A stretch of DNA of 64,000 bases, from positions 1 to 64,000 of the forward strand of contig NZ_QYUO01000001.1 of NCBI RefSeq assembly GCF_003591035.1, written 5' to 3'. Under the pieces are notes generated by a model. The model had not been told where the DNA came from, searched no databases, and was given only the letters and a program-made list of their open reading frames with translations. Position 1 is the first letter of the stretch. Every line of letters begins with the position of its first letter. Below are positions 47,598-57,340 of the stretch, in pieces. Origin of the DNA: Noviherbaspirillum saxi (GTDB lineage: Bacteria; Pseudomonadota; Gammaproteobacteria; Burkholderiales; Burkholderiaceae_D). The translations under genes were made by a program, and so were the position numbers.

Positions 47598-48373
47598 GAT
47601 TTGCGCGCCTTGTGCGGTGCGCGCGCAAACACCGCGTCATACAGCCAGTTCGGCAGCATGCGCAACAGCTTGGCGATGATGCCCATCTGCCACGGAATCA
47701 CGCGGTAGCTGACACCGGCCTCGATGGTTCTGGCCGCCTTTTCGGCAAAGCGCGGTGCCTGCATTAAAAAAGGCATCGGATACCGGTTCACTTGCGTCAT
47801 CGGCGTATCGACATAACCCGGCGCGATCGTCACGACGCGGATGCCGCTGCTGCGCAATTCGACCCGCAGCGATTCGCAATAACTGATGACCGCACATTTG
47901 GAAGCGCTGTAGGCGCCCGCGCCGGGCAAGCCGCGAATACCGGAGACGCTGGCAATCCCGACCAGGCGGCAGTCGCGGCTGCCAGCCGCCGCTTGCCGTT
48001 TCATCGACGCGATGAAAGGTGCAAAGGTAGCTACCGTCGCCATCACGTTGGTGCTGAAAATCTTTGTAAATACCGCAAGGTCTTCCGCATATTCGGTCAA
48101 CGTGCCTTGCGAGATACCTGCGTTAGCGATCACGATATCGGCGCCGCCGTGCGCAGCGATGAAGTCGCCGGCGGCCGCCTGCAATGCCGCGTGGTCGTTG
48201 ACATCGAGCGGATAGATGCGGTGCCGTTCAGGGTCGGGCAGGCCGGCAACGAGCGCCTGCAGCGCGCTGCTCGTGCGCGCCACCAGCCCGAGTGCGGCAC
48301 CTTGCCCGGCATAGCGCTGTGCGAGCGCCGCGCCGAGACCGCTGGAAGCGCCTGTAATGAATACGCGTTGCAT
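47594..48373 (-). CDS. Short-chain dehydrogenase/reductase
   Basis: 259 residues. NADP loop VFITGASSGLGAALAQRYAG, NAGISQGTL, catalytic Ser in SVSGIRGLPGAGAYSASKCAV with Tyr-x-x-x-Lys. The C-terminal IIAKLLRMLPNWLYDAVFA is amphipathic and may contact membranes, as in many DltE-like SDRs. ATG 48373 follows AAGGTCAAC. It is first in a two-gene unit with the BtuF-like gene. Confidence 0.9.
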   Translation of the reverse strand: MQRVFITGASSGLGAALAQRYAGQGAALGLVARTSSALQALVAGLPDPERHRIYPLDVNDHAALQAAAGDFIAAHGGADIVIANAGISQGTLTEYAEDLAVFTKIFSTNVMATVATFAPFIASMKRQAAAGSRDCRLVGIASVSGIRGLPGAGAYSASKCAVISYCESLRVELRSSGIRVVTIAPGYVDTPMTQVNRYPMPFLMQAPRFAEKAARTIEAGVSYRVIPWQMGIIAKLLRMLPNWLYDAVFARAPHKARKS

Positions 48374-48440
48374 GTTGACCTTGAATGTGCGGGAAGAAAT
48401 GCCGGAATGTGCCGGCATGCTGCCGTAATTTTAACGCTGC

Positions 48441-48482
48441 AGCAAAAAACAAAAAGTCCGCCTTCTTTCGAAGGACGGACTT
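48441..48482 (-). terminator. Rho-independent terminator of dsbA
   Basis: AAAGTCCGCCTTC (from 48453) pairs with GAAGGACGGACTTT with one bulge around TTTC; read on the minus strand it is followed by TTGTTTTTTGC. It also has T-rich sequence on the + side but no + strand gene precedes it. Confidence 0.88.
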
Positions 48483-48532
48483 TCTCATTTTTTCGGGCAA
48501 TCGGCGCGTCGTGTTTCACGCCCAACGCATCG

Positions 48533-49198
48533 TTACTTGCCTTGCTTGCTCTTGTTGACCAGCCAATCGGCCACCTGCAATGTTGCCGCATGCAGGACCG
48601 GTTCCGGTTTGTTGCCGATGCTTTGGCTGACGATCGAAGGCGAAGTCAGATAACGGCCGTCGATCGCCAGCAGCGGCACACCATCGATCTGGTAAGCCTG
48701 CATCAGCTGGGCTGCACGCTTGGCCTTGCTCTGAACACCGAAGGAGTTGTAGACCTCAAGGAATTTCTGCTTGTCGATGCCGTTCTTGGCGGCGAATTCA
48801 GCGATTTCAGCATCGGTGTCGGTGCGCTGCTTTTGCACGTGAATGGTGCTGAATACCTTGCCATGCAGTTCATCCAGCTTGCCCATCGCTTCCAGCGTGT
48901 AGTACAGCTTTTGCTGCGGCACCATCGAATCGCGGAACGCGACCGGTACGCGCTTGAAGACGATATTGTCGCCCTGCTTTTTCACCCATGCGACCAGATC
49001 ATGTTCGAGTGCATGGCAGTGCGGGCAGGAATACCAAAAGAATTCGGTGACTTCGACTTTCTTGCCGGAGTCGGTCTGCTGCGCCTTGTCGAGCGTACGG
49101 TAGTCCACGCCGCTTTGCGGATTGTCGGGGGTTGCCTGCGCGCCGGCGGCCAACAGGCCGATGCTGACTGCAGCCAATAAATGTTTCAGAAAACGCAT
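48533..49198 (-). CDS. dsbA: Thiol:disulfide interchange protein DsbA
   Basis: 221 residues. Signal peptide cleaved near AAGAQATP, active site FFWYSCPHCHALE (Cys-Pro-His-Cys) and the cis-Pro loop QIDGVPLLAIDG. It introduces disulfide bonds into periplasmic proteins. It follows the SPOR-domain gene with a 47-bp gap and ends at a strong terminator. The helical insertion is of normal DsbA length. Confidence 0.96.
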   Translation of the reverse strand: MRFLKHLLAAVSIGLLAAGAQATPDNPQSGVDYRTLDKAQQTDSGKKVEVTEFFWYSCPHCHALEHDLVAWVKKQGDNIVFKRVPVAFRDSMVPQQKLYYTLEAMGKLDELHGKVFSTIHVQKQRTDTDAEIAEFAAKNGIDKQKFLEVYNSFGVQSKAKRAAQLMQAYQIDGVPLLAIDGRYLTSPSIVSQSIGNKPEPVLHAATLQVADWLVNKSKQGK

Positions 49199-49245
49199 AA
49201 GATTCCTTCAATTTTCCTGGTAAGTTCTTGCTCGGTTTTCATTGG

Positions 49246-49926
49246 TTACTTGGCGATGCGCACTATTGCTGCATCAACGCCATTATCGGACAATTTCCCG
49301 CGAACCTTGTTCATTGCCTCAAGCTGGTTGAACGGCCCCACGCGCACCCGGTACAGCACTCCGGTATCGGCCTGACGTTCGGAAATTTTGGCTTCCACGC
49401 CCAGCAATGCAAGTTTGGCACGGATATTTTCCGCATCGGTCTGCTCGCGGAAAGCGCCCGCCTGCAGATAATAACTCCACTTGTCGTCCGCGTTCTCGGC
49501 CTTGGTTTCCGGCTTGGGGTCAGCTTTGCCTTCGGCCTCGGCTTTCTTCGGCTTGTCGGCCGCCGTCGACTGTTCAACCACCGGTGCCTTGCCGTCCGCT
49601 TTCTTGTCAGCCTTTGCGTCCAGCTTCGAATCAACCTTGGCTTCCTGCTTCTTTTCGGCCGGTTGCGGCGCGGCGGTATTGGGCGGCGGTTCCTTCGCCT
49701 CTTCCACCGGCTTCTTCGCGGCCTTGACTCCGTACAGCGGCTTGTTGGGATCGGCGGCCTGACCGGCGTTCGGCTCGGTCATTTTCTGCCGGCCCGACTT
49801 GTCGGTGAACGGCATCGGTGTCTTGGTGATTACCATTGCCACGCCGAGCGCGATGCCCAGACCGATGATCAAACCGATGATGATGCCTAAAATCGTTCCG
49901 CCCTGCTGCCTGTTGTACTTGTGCAT
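49246..49926 (-). CDS. SPOR-domain cell-division protein (FtsN-like)
   Basis: 226 residues. A short cytosolic tail, one transmembrane helix (GTILGIIIGLIIGLGIALGV, about 10-33), a Lys/Ala/Pro/Glu-rich linker (45-150), and a C-terminal SPOR domain (YYLQAGAFREQTDAENIRAK to the end) that binds denuded peptidoglycan. Topology is that of FtsN. The argS - SPOR - dsbA order is common in betaproteobacteria. Confidence 0.92.
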   Translation of the reverse strand: MHKYNRQQGGTILGIIIGLIIGLGIALGVAMVITKTPMPFTDKSGRQKMTEPNAGQAADPNKPLYGVKAAKKPVEEAKEPPPNTAAPQPAEKKQEAKVDSKLDAKADKKADGKAPVVEQSTAADKPKKAEAEGKADPKPETKAENADDKWSYYLQAGAFREQTDAENIRAKLALLGVEAKISERQADTGVLYRVRVGPFNQLEAMNKVRGKLSDNGVDAAIVRIAK

Positions 49927-49990
49927 ACTTCCTCGATAACGTTACTTCGACATTCTCCGAACCGCAGTCCGGAGAACGCCAGCCTCGTGC

Positions 49991-51727
49991 CTACATCCGC
50001 GCAGGCGCCGATACCCCGATCAGCGCCAAACCGTTGCGCAACACCTGACGCGTCGCCAGCATCAGTGCCAGTCGCGCCATCCTGAAGGACATATCGTCGA
50101 CCAGCACGCGCTCGGCGTTGTAGTAACTGTGCAGCTCGCCGGCCAAGTCGCGCAGATAGAACGCTACCTGATGCGGGCCGAGTTCGTCGAGGGCTTTTTG
50201 CAGCATCTCTGGATATTCGGCCAGCTTCGCCAGCAGGGCTGCTTCGCGCGGTGAAGTCAGTGGCGAAAGATCCACATTGTTGAGCGTCGATTCATCGCCG
50301 CCCCACTGCGCCATCACCGAGCAGATGCGGGCATGCGCGTACTGGACGTAATAAACCGGATTTTCATCGGATTGCGACAGCGCGAGGTCGACGTCGAACG
50401 TGAATTCGGTATCGGCCTTGCGCGAAATCAGGAAGAAGCGCACCGCATCGCGGCCGCGCGTCAAGTCACGCTCGCCCTGCTCGTTGACCGCAGCGGCGGC
50501 ATCGCCGGCCGACCATTCGATCAAATCGCGCACGGTGACATAGGAACCGGCGCGCTTGGAAATCTTGACTTCCTCGCCATTCTTCATGACCGTGACCATC
50601 TTGTGCAGCACATAGTCGGGATAACCCTGCGGGATGCCGAGTCCCACGCTCTGCAGGCCGGCGCGCACGCGGGCAATCGTGCCATGGTGATCACTGCCCT
50701 GCACATTGATCACCTTGCCGTAACCGCGCTGCCACTTGGTGATGTGATAGGCGACGTCCGGCACGAAATAGGTATAGGTGCCGTCTGACTTCTTCATCAC
50801 CCGGTCCTTGTCGTCGCCAAAGTCGGTGGTGCGCAGCCATAGCGCGCCATCCTGTTCATAGGTTTTGCCGGCGTTGACCAGCGCATCGACCGCGTCCGCG
50901 ACCTTGCCTTCGGTGTACAGCGAGGATTCGAGGTAGTAGTTATCGAACTTGACGCCGAAGGCCTGCAAGTCCAGATCCTGTTCGTGACGCAGGTAAGTGA
51001 CCGCGAACTTGCGGATCGATTCGATATCGTCGACATCGCCGCTGGCGGTGACCGGCGCGCCATCGCTGGCGGACACGGTTTGCTTTTGCAGGAAGTCGGC
51101 GGCGATATCGGCGATGTAGTCGCCGTTGTACGCGGATTCCGGCCAGCCGGCGTCGCCCGGCTTGAAGCCTTTGGCGCGCGCCTGCACCGACAGGGCGAGG
51201 TTGCCGATCTGGACACCGGCGTCGTTATAGTAAAACTCGCGGGTGACGTCATAACCCTGCGATTCCAGCAGCGACGACATCGCATCGCCGAGCGCGCCCT
51301 GGCGGCCATGGCCGACGTGCAGCGGACCGGTCGGATTGGCCGAAACGAATTCGACCATGACTTTCTTGCCGCTGCCGGCGCTGGACTTGCCAAACTGCGC
51401 CGCTTCATCGAGCACCGATTTCACGACCGCCTGCTTGGCGGCGGCCGCCACGCGCAGGTTGATGAAGCCGGGACCGGCGATATCGGCCGACTCGATCAGG
51501 TTGCCCTTGTTGGCCAGCACCGCGGCGACGATCGCCTGCGCCAGTTCGCGCGGGTTTTTCTTCAGCGGCTTGGCCAGCTGCATGGCGATATTGCAGGCAA
51601 TGTCGCCATGCGCCGGGTCGCGCGGACGCTCCAGCACGACATTGGGTTGCAGTTCGGTGCCGGCGACGATGGGCGCGAGCGCGGCCTGGAACAGGTCGAC
51701 AATCTGTTGTTTTTGTGAAGCGAGCAT
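49991..51727 (-). CDS. argS: Arginyl-tRNA synthetase
   Basis: 578 residues, class I synthetase. HIGH-like motif [23 protein letters not shown]-like motif [19 protein letters not shown], the N-terminal ArgRS additional domain ([20 protein letters not shown]) and the DALR anticodon-binding C-terminus. The sequence KISKRAG in place of KMSKS is normal for many ArgRS. Upstream of the SPOR-domain gene on the same strand. Confidence 0.97.
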   Translation of the reverse strand: MLASQKQQIVDLFQAALAPIVAGTELQPNVVLERPRDPAHGDIACNIAMQLAKPLKKNPRELAQAIVAAVLANKGNLIESADIAGPGFINLRVAAAAKQAVVKSVLDEAAQFGKSSAGSGKKVMVEFVSANPTGPLHVGHGRQGALGDAMSSLLESQGYDVTREFYYNDAGVQIGNLALSVQARAKGFKPGDAGWPESAYNGDYIADIAADFLQKQTVSASDGAPVTASGDVDDIESIRKFAVTYLRHEQDLDLQAFGVKFDNYYLESSLYTEGKVADAVDALVNAGKTYEQDGALWLRTTDFGDDKDRVMKKSDGTYTYFVPDVAYHITKWQRGYGKVINVQGSDHHGTIARVRAGLQSVGLGIPQGYPDYVLHKMVTVMKNGEEVKISKRAGSYVTVRDLIEWSAGDAAAAVNEQGERDLTRGRDAVRFFLISRKADTEFTFDVDLALSQSDENPVYYVQYAHARICSVMAQWGGDESTLNNVDLSPLTSPREAALLAKLAEYPEMLQKALDELGPHQVAFYLRDLAGELHSYYNAERVLVDDMSFRMARLALMLATRQVLRNGLALIGVSAPARM

Positions 51728-51793
51728 GGAAGAAATGGCGTCCGGCGGGCGGCCGCGCTTGGGAAATTGGGGAAAGAGAGAATTATACCGGCT

Positions 51794-52198
51794 CTACTCA
51801 CCCAGCTTTTCGCGGCAATAGGTGGCGATGAAGCGCTGCATCTGGAAAGCTTCCGGCAACCATGGCGAATCCGACAACTTTTGCGGCAACAGGTAGAGAT
51901 AAGCCTGGGCTTCGACGGTTTCTCCGGAGTCCAGCGTGACGCCGACCGCCACGCGCCGGTATTCGTCGCCTTCGAAGGCATCCAGGGCCACGACATCCTG
52001 CGGCGACACATCGAAATAGAGCAGCCCGGCGACACTTTGCCCCGGTTGCGCAATCACGCCCGGATAGGTTTCATTCTTCAGCACAAAGCGCGCATGGCCC
52101 GGCAGCGTGGCCGGCAGGGAGCGATAGTCGCCGCGCACAACCCGGTTCCAGACTTCCGGAAACATCAGCGAGCCATATGTGAACACTGGAGTAAGCAT
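51794..52198 (-). CDS. Gamma-glutamylcyclotransferase-like (AIG2) protein
   Basis: 134 residues. The substrate loop VFTYGSLMFPEVW, GHARFVLKNETYPGV and LDAFEGDEYRRVAV with the catalytic Glu are the AIG2/GGCT fold. Members release 5-oxoproline from gamma-glutamyl compounds; function here unproven. ATG 52198 is the first ATG in frame; no clear ribosome site. 66 bp upstream of argS on the same strand. Confidence 0.9.
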   Translation of the reverse strand: MLTPVFTYGSLMFPEVWNRVVRGDYRSLPATLPGHARFVLKNETYPGVIAQPGQSVAGLLYFDVSPQDVVALDAFEGDEYRRVAVGVTLDSGETVEAQAYLYLLPQKLSDSPWLPEAFQMQRFIATYCREKLGE

Positions 52199-52257
52199 GA
52201 ATGATGGCAAAGGCAATCAACAAGCGTCGATTGTATATCGGCCACGTGCATTGCCCA

Positions 52258-53487
52258 TCATTGCGGCAGCGTGCTGATTGCAGCGGCCTCGGCCACCTGA
52301 TTGCGTCCGCCTTCCTTGGCCTTGTACAGCGCGGCATCGGCGGCGGCCACCAGATCGGCCGGTTGCAGCGACTCGTCCGGTCGCAGCGTAGCGACCCCGA
52401 AACTGGCGGTCACGCCCGGCGCCACGCGCGATGTCGCATGCGGAATCTGCAGATCGGCGACGCCTTGCCGCATTTTTTCCGCCAATATTCTTGCATCGTC
52501 GCGACTGGTCGACGGCAATAACGCAACGAATTCTTCGCCGCCGAAACGGGCAACCAGGTCTGCGGAGCGCTTGGGCACCGAACGCAATACGTCCGCAATC
52601 TTTTTCAGGCAGGCGTCGCCAGACGGATGACCATAGTGATCGTTGTAATTCTTGAAGCAGTCGACATCGATCAGCACCAACGCGAGCTCGCAATTGCCGC
52701 GCCGCGCACGCGCCCATTCGATATTGAGCCGGCGGTCGAACTCGCGGCGATTGGCGATCTGGGTCAGCGCATCTTCGGCAGACAGCTTGCCGAGCAGCTC
52801 GACTGCCTGACTGAGTTCGCGGTTGCGTGCGTGGTCGCGCGTGCGCGCCAGATAAGCGCGCCGCTGGTCCTGATCCATCCGAAAGTTCGCGATCAGGCTG
52901 ATCACCACCGCCGACAGGCAAAACAGCCAGTTGCTGAAGCGTACATGAGGCGGCATCAGAGGAACATTGCTCAAGGTGATCCCGTACAGCACCACCAATA
53001 CTGCGGAAGTCCACAGAGCGCTGCGGAAGCGCTGGCTAACGACAATATTGCCAAACAGGATAATCAAGGTAATGCCAGTCTGATAATGCACGGCATTCGG
53101 ATGCGAACTCAGGCCGGCAATCACCGGCACGCTCGCACCGCATACCAGGATCGATATGGCAATCGCCAGGTCGCGCGCCGCAAGGCTTTTCAGTCGGTGG
53201 ACGATGAATGTCCCTAGTAGCATCAATGGGATGACGAGTAGAAACCGAATTGCCCAAGCCTGCTGATAGACGTCCGGCACCATCGAGCGGTCGCTGATTG
53301 CAAAGGCACCATACAGCACGGCACCGGCAAGCCCGGTCTTCGTAATGCGCTGTTGGCGCATCCGGTCCATCTCTAGCTGGTAGGCATGCTCGGTGTCGGG
53401 GGAGAATTTTTCATGACGTTCCCAAAACCCGATGGTTACGTCATCCGCCGGCACGTTATTGTTTGGTGAGGCGTTTTCGCGTGACAT
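52258..53487 (-). CDS. Membrane-bound diguanylate cyclase (GGDEF)
   Basis: 409 residues. Six hydrophobic segments (about 40-200: RFLLVIPLMLLGTFIV, LAIAISILVCGASVPVIAG and others) form an uncharacterised sensor, then a GGDEF domain from about 235 (DALTQIANRREFDRRL). The active site is ARFGGEEFVALLP and the inhibitory RxxD site RSAD lies exactly 5 residues upstream, so product inhibition by c-di-GMP is expected. An active enzyme is predicted. Monocistronic by appearance. Confidence 0.94.
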   Translation of the reverse strand: MSRENASPNNNVPADDVTIGFWERHEKFSPDTEHAYQLEMDRMRQQRITKTGLAGAVLYGAFAISDRSMVPDVYQQAWAIRFLLVIPLMLLGTFIVHRLKSLAARDLAIAISILVCGASVPVIAGLSSHPNAVHYQTGITLIILFGNIVVSQRFRSALWTSAVLVVLYGITLSNVPLMPPHVRFSNWLFCLSAVVISLIANFRMDQDQRRAYLARTRDHARNRELSQAVELLGKLSAEDALTQIANRREFDRRLNIEWARARRGNCELALVLIDVDCFKNYNDHYGHPSGDACLKKIADVLRSVPKRSADLVARFGGEEFVALLPSTSRDDARILAEKMRQGVADLQIPHATSRVAPGVTASFGVATLRPDESLQPADLVAAADAALYKAKEGGRNQVAEAAAISTLPQ

Positions 53488-53572
53488 GGATTAACGCCTC
53501 GGAAAGCACACGTACACAGCTTAGCGCCGTGGGCATGCGGCGTCCAGCATCATGAGCGGCAAGGCAACGAAT

Positions 53573-55798
53573 TCAGAAACGCGCGGAAAAACGCGCGGCA
53601 ATCAGCTTGTCCATGGGCACATGGACCATGTTATTCGGGTCACGGCGCAACATCAGCATCACGCCGAATGTCGCACGCGGCCCGGCAGGCATCCGGTAGT
53701 TCAGCTCGGCACGGGTTTCCCGCCCGGTCGGCACCATGGAAAACACAATTTGCTCACGCGTGTGAGCGCCCGATTGGACATCCATCACGGCGTTGCCGGA
53801 ATACATGCGCATTGGTTGCACGAGCGACAAACTGATGCGATCGCCCGTCCTGAAGCGGTTGGCATTGATCACGGCCAGTGAAAACGCATTGGTGCGCGCG
53901 GAGCTCACATCGCTGATCAGGCTGTCGGCGCTGCGTCCGCCGGGCGTGATGCCATATGCAGCTTGCCCGGCAAGCGCCAGCGTCGGCGTCAACATGACGG
54001 CGCCGGCAAGCTGGACAGCACTGGTGGATGCCCTATTACCCAGACCGAGCGCGCCACTTGAATACGAGCCAAGGTAGGCATTGCTCTCACGTGTCTGCGA
54101 CACTGACAGCGACATCGCAGCGCCATCGAAGGAACGCGACAATTCGAACAACCCGGATCGCGCGCGCGGCAGGTTCGATGTTGGCGCACAGAGATCTGGC
54201 GCGGTGAACAGGCTTTGGTCGCCGGAGCGAACGATGCCGGCTTTCAGTTTGAAACCATGGACATCGCGTCCGACGGCGGCGTGCAACGCGGCTGGCAACA
54301 TTGAAAAATAAGGATTTGCCAATGCGGCGACATCGGCAAGCGTCATTGCCGGCGATGGTCTTAATCCGGCAGCGCCGAAATAGTCGCCGGAATAATCGCC
54401 CAGCGCGAAGGCAGCTTCCACGCCATTCCCTTCGCGCGCCAACAATGAAAAAGCAGCAAGCCGGCGACGCGGCGCATCATCAAACGACACACCGGATCTC
54501 GCTCGTGCGGTTTCATACGCAAATGACATTTCGGTACGCTTGTCCAACACCTGTTCCACCACATCGATGCGACGCTCCATATCGCCCAGTATGTTGTCCA
54601 GCGAAAGCGAAGTCGGACGCGCAACAGTGGCGCCCAGATCGATGCCGAAGTCGCGCTGAAAATCATCATTGCCGACCACGCGCAACTGCCCCGATGCGGC
54701 AAGACTCCACAGCTTGCTGGTCGCGGAAGACGGTAATGTAGTGCCGGCCAGCACGCTGATAGTCTTGCCATTGAAGGTAGTCGTGGTCAGCGCGCCGACC
54801 GGCTGCAAAGCTTTCTCCGCATTCAGCATGCCACGTCCATAAATCGGATCGATCCCGGGTGCGCCGAGATCGGTGGCCGTCACCAGCAGAATGGTGGCAA
54901 CCTGGTCGGCGCGCAACGACGGCCATAGTTGCATCAACAGCGCTGCAGCACCGCTGACCATGGGTGCGGCCATCGACGTGCCGTTCATGGTTGCATACTG
55001 GTCGTTGCGATAGCTGGAATAAATGCCGACACCGGGTGCCACCATGTACCATGCCGCCACGTCGCCGGCCCGGTTGGAAAAGGATGCAATCCGGTTGGCC
55101 GCATCCACTGCGCCGACGACGATGATCTGGTTATTGGCCCATACTTCACGGGCAAATCGGGCTGGCCAGTTGCTGACCGCTGCGCCGTCATTGCCAGCCG
55201 AAGCAACGATCAATAAACCGCTGCGCACGGCTTCCTGCATGGCGCGCGGATCGAAGGCATTGGATGCACCGACACTCATGTTAGCTATCGCTGCCTTACC
55301 GATCGCATAGCGCAGTCCACTGTTGAGCGCCGTGGTGGAACCGCTGCCGCGCTCGGGAAACACCTTGATCGGCAATAAGCTGGCGTCATAGGCGACACCG
55401 GACATGCCGCGTGCATCGCGCGCGGCGGCAAGCACGCCGGCGACATGCGAGCCATGGCCGGAGCGATCGGTCACGTCTGCATTGTGATTGACTGCATTAA
55501 ATCCGTGCAGCAGTTTGCCGGCTTGCGCAAATTCGCGATGCCCGGCATGAATCCCGGTATCCAGCGTGGCGATGGTCACCCCCTTGCCGGTAATGCCCAT
55601 CGCGTGCGCATAGTCGGCCTTGATACGCCCGAGGAAAGCGGAATTGCCGCGTTCGGTCTCGAGAGCGCTGCGTGCGGGTTGCACATCGGTATCGGCATGG
55701 ACCGCCTCGGGCAGCGCGATGCATGCGGTACACACTGCAAGGGAAATAACACGCGGGTGGAACAATTGGGTACTGGCCATCTTTTCTGTTGCACACAT
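53573..55798 (-). CDS. Subtilisin-like serine protease, autotransporter type
   Basis: About 741 residues. Signal peptide ISLAVCTACIALPEAVHAD, then an S8 domain: Asp in TIATLDTGIHAGH, His in DRSGHGSHVAGVLAA, Asn in VASAGNDGA, Ser in NGTSMAAPMVSGAAALL. After about residue 410 comes a region of strand-rich sequence ending RFSARF with a terminal Phe, consistent with an outer-membrane barrel domain. Start is uncertain: ATG 55798 or ATG 55780; longer frames upstream look non-coding. Probably exported to the surface; may cut host or environmental proteins. Confidence 0.85.
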   Translation of the reverse strand: MCATEKMASTQLFHPRVISLAVCTACIALPEAVHADTDVQPARSALETERGNSAFLGRIKADYAHAMGITGKGVTIATLDTGIHAGHREFAQAGKLLHGFNAVNHNADVTDRSGHGSHVAGVLAAARDARGMSGVAYDASLLPIKVFPERGSGSTTALNSGLRYAIGKAAIANMSVGASNAFDPRAMQEAVRSGLLIVASAGNDGAAVSNWPARFAREVWANNQIIVVGAVDAANRIASFSNRAGDVAAWYMVAPGVGIYSSYRNDQYATMNGTSMAAPMVSGAAALLMQLWPSLRADQVATILLVTATDLGAPGIDPIYGRGMLNAEKALQPVGALTTTTFNGKTISVLAGTTLPSSATSKLWSLAASGQLRVVGNDDFQRDFGIDLGATVARPTSLSLDNILGDMERRIDVVEQVLDKRTEMSFAYETARARSGVSFDDAPRRRLAAFSLLAREGNGVEAAFALGDYSGDYFGAAGLRPSPAMTLADVAALANPYFSMLPAALHAAVGRDVHGFKLKAGIVRSGDQSLFTAPDLCAPTSNLPRARSGLFELSRSFDGAAMSLSVSQTRESNAYLGSYSSGALGLGNRASTSAVQLAGAVMLTPTLALAGQAAYGITPGGRSADSLISDVSSARTNAFSLAVINANRFRTGDRISLSLVQPMRMYSGNAVMDVQSGAHTREQIVFSMVPTGRETRAELNYRMPAGPRATFGVMLMLRRDPNNMVHVPMDKLIAARFSARF

Positions 55799-56056
55799 GG
55801 AACATGATTCCATTGTGCATGTGCCGGCACGTGTCGCAAATGAAATGATTCGCTGATGGGGGGTAGGAGTCGCCAGCCTACAACAGCGTGCCGGAAAGGC
55901 AATACATAATGCGGATAAAACTTGTTTGACCAATATCGGCGTCGCATCGTGATCGACCATGCGCCGCGCGGCACAGGCAATTACCCTGATCTGTCCATCC
56001 TGCCCTAACCGGCGCTTAATCGACAAGTAAAAGGGCTGATATTTTTTATAACGGTC

Positions 56057-57175
56057 TCAAGCACCGCGCGGCAGAGTGAACGCAAACGTCGTCCCCTCGT
56101 CATCAGAGGATGCCGCACTTATCTCCCCTCGATGCGCACACACAATTTCCCGCGCAATAAACAATCCCAATCCCAGATTTGCCGGCGGCATCGAATACCC
56201 ATCCTCATCATCGCGACCGACGTGAATCATGGGATCAAAGATCACTTGCAAGGCATCGGCTGAAATTGCCGGTCCATGGTTTTTGACCTGCACCGTGATG
56301 CATGTCGCCTCGCCATTCGCGATCACGTCGATAGGTAAATCGCGGCCGCCATGCTGTACCGCATTGCTCAGCAGGTTCCACAGCACCTGCCGAATACGTT
56401 CGCCATCGGCCACGCAATCCAGCGGCCCGGAGGTCTGCAAGTTGAAGCGGCGCGACGGGTAGGCTGTGTGGATCTCGTTCAACGCCAGTGCACACACATG
56501 GGCAAGATCGGCAGGCGCAGGCGAGACGGGAATTCCCTCGCCCAGCCGCGAGCGGGTAAATTCGAGCAAGTCCTTGATCATTGCACTCATCGCCGCCGCA
56601 CTGCGGCTTAAGCGGTCCGCTGCTTCCGCCATTCGCTCGGACGAAATTCCCGGTGTTGCAAGATATTGACTGGTCATGATGATGGCGCCTAGCGGGGTGC
56701 GCAAATCATGGCCCAGGATGGCAAGAAACTTGTTGCGCGAGCGCTCCAGTTCTTCCGCATAGCGGCCAAGCGATTCCGACATGGCCCGGTCGATCGCTGC
56801 GTTAAAGCGCATCATTTGGTGAAAAGCACCCTCGTTCAGGTCGAAGCCTTGTGCCGTCCATCTACGCAAGACGTTGGCGCGCAACGTGCAGAATTCGGTG
56901 CCGACCTGATGTAGTTCGAAACCGGCGGCGTGGCGCAGCGTTCCATGCAGGGCAGCGGCACTTTGACGGCCAACGCTGGCCGACATTGCACCTTGCTCGC
57001 TTTGCGTTTCCGAAGAATCGGTTTCAAACGCAATCTGGTCGAGAATGTCGCGAAAATGGTCCCGGAGCGCCATCGGGGTCATGGCCTCTGCCGCCGGCAG
57101 CAAGGTCGCCGCAAAGGCTTCCCATTCCGCAACGAGCTGCTGCATATTGTCGCTGATGAATGTGGACAGGTTCAC
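56057..57175 (-). CDS. Soluble sensor histidine kinase with RsbRD-like N-terminus
   Basis: 372 residues without transmembrane segments. The N-terminal region (NLSTFISDNMQQLVAEWEAF, helical to about 130) resembles the RsbRD N-terminal domain. Dimer/phospho-acceptor box FLAILGHDLRTPLGAIIMTS, N-box VLWNLLSNAVQHGG, and G-box LGLGLFIAREIV. GTG 57175 (VNLSTFIS) is chosen because GGAGATGCG precedes it and family members begin there; the longer frame starts at 57265. No response regulator gene is adjacent. Confidence 0.88.
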   Translation of the reverse strand: MNLSTFISDNMQQLVAEWEAFAATLLPAAEAMTPMALRDHFRDILDQIAFETDSSETQSEQGAMSASVGRQSAAALHGTLRHAAGFELHQVGTEFCTLRANVLRRWTAQGFDLNEGAFHQMMRFNAAIDRAMSESLGRYAEELERSRNKFLAILGHDLRTPLGAIIMTSQYLATPGISSERMAEAADRLSRSAAAMSAMIKDLLEFTRSRLGEGIPVSPAPADLAHVCALALNEIHTAYPSRRFNLQTSGPLDCVADGERIRQVLWNLLSNAVQHGGRDLPIDVIANGEATCITVQVKNHGPAISADALQVIFDPMIHVGRDDEDGYSMPPANLGLGLFIAREIVCAHRGEISAASSDDEGTTFAFTLPRGA

Positions 57176-57340
57176 CGCATCTCCATGACTAAATGGCAAT
57201 GGCGGCAGGCGGATTCCACTCCGGCCATTGATTGCAGGAACGATCGGCCTCCTGCCGTACGCCATTTTACTAGGGGGACACGAAATTGCGCAGACAGGTG
57301 TGCAGGCTTGCCTTTTTGAAAAGCATTGCCGGGGTGCCGC

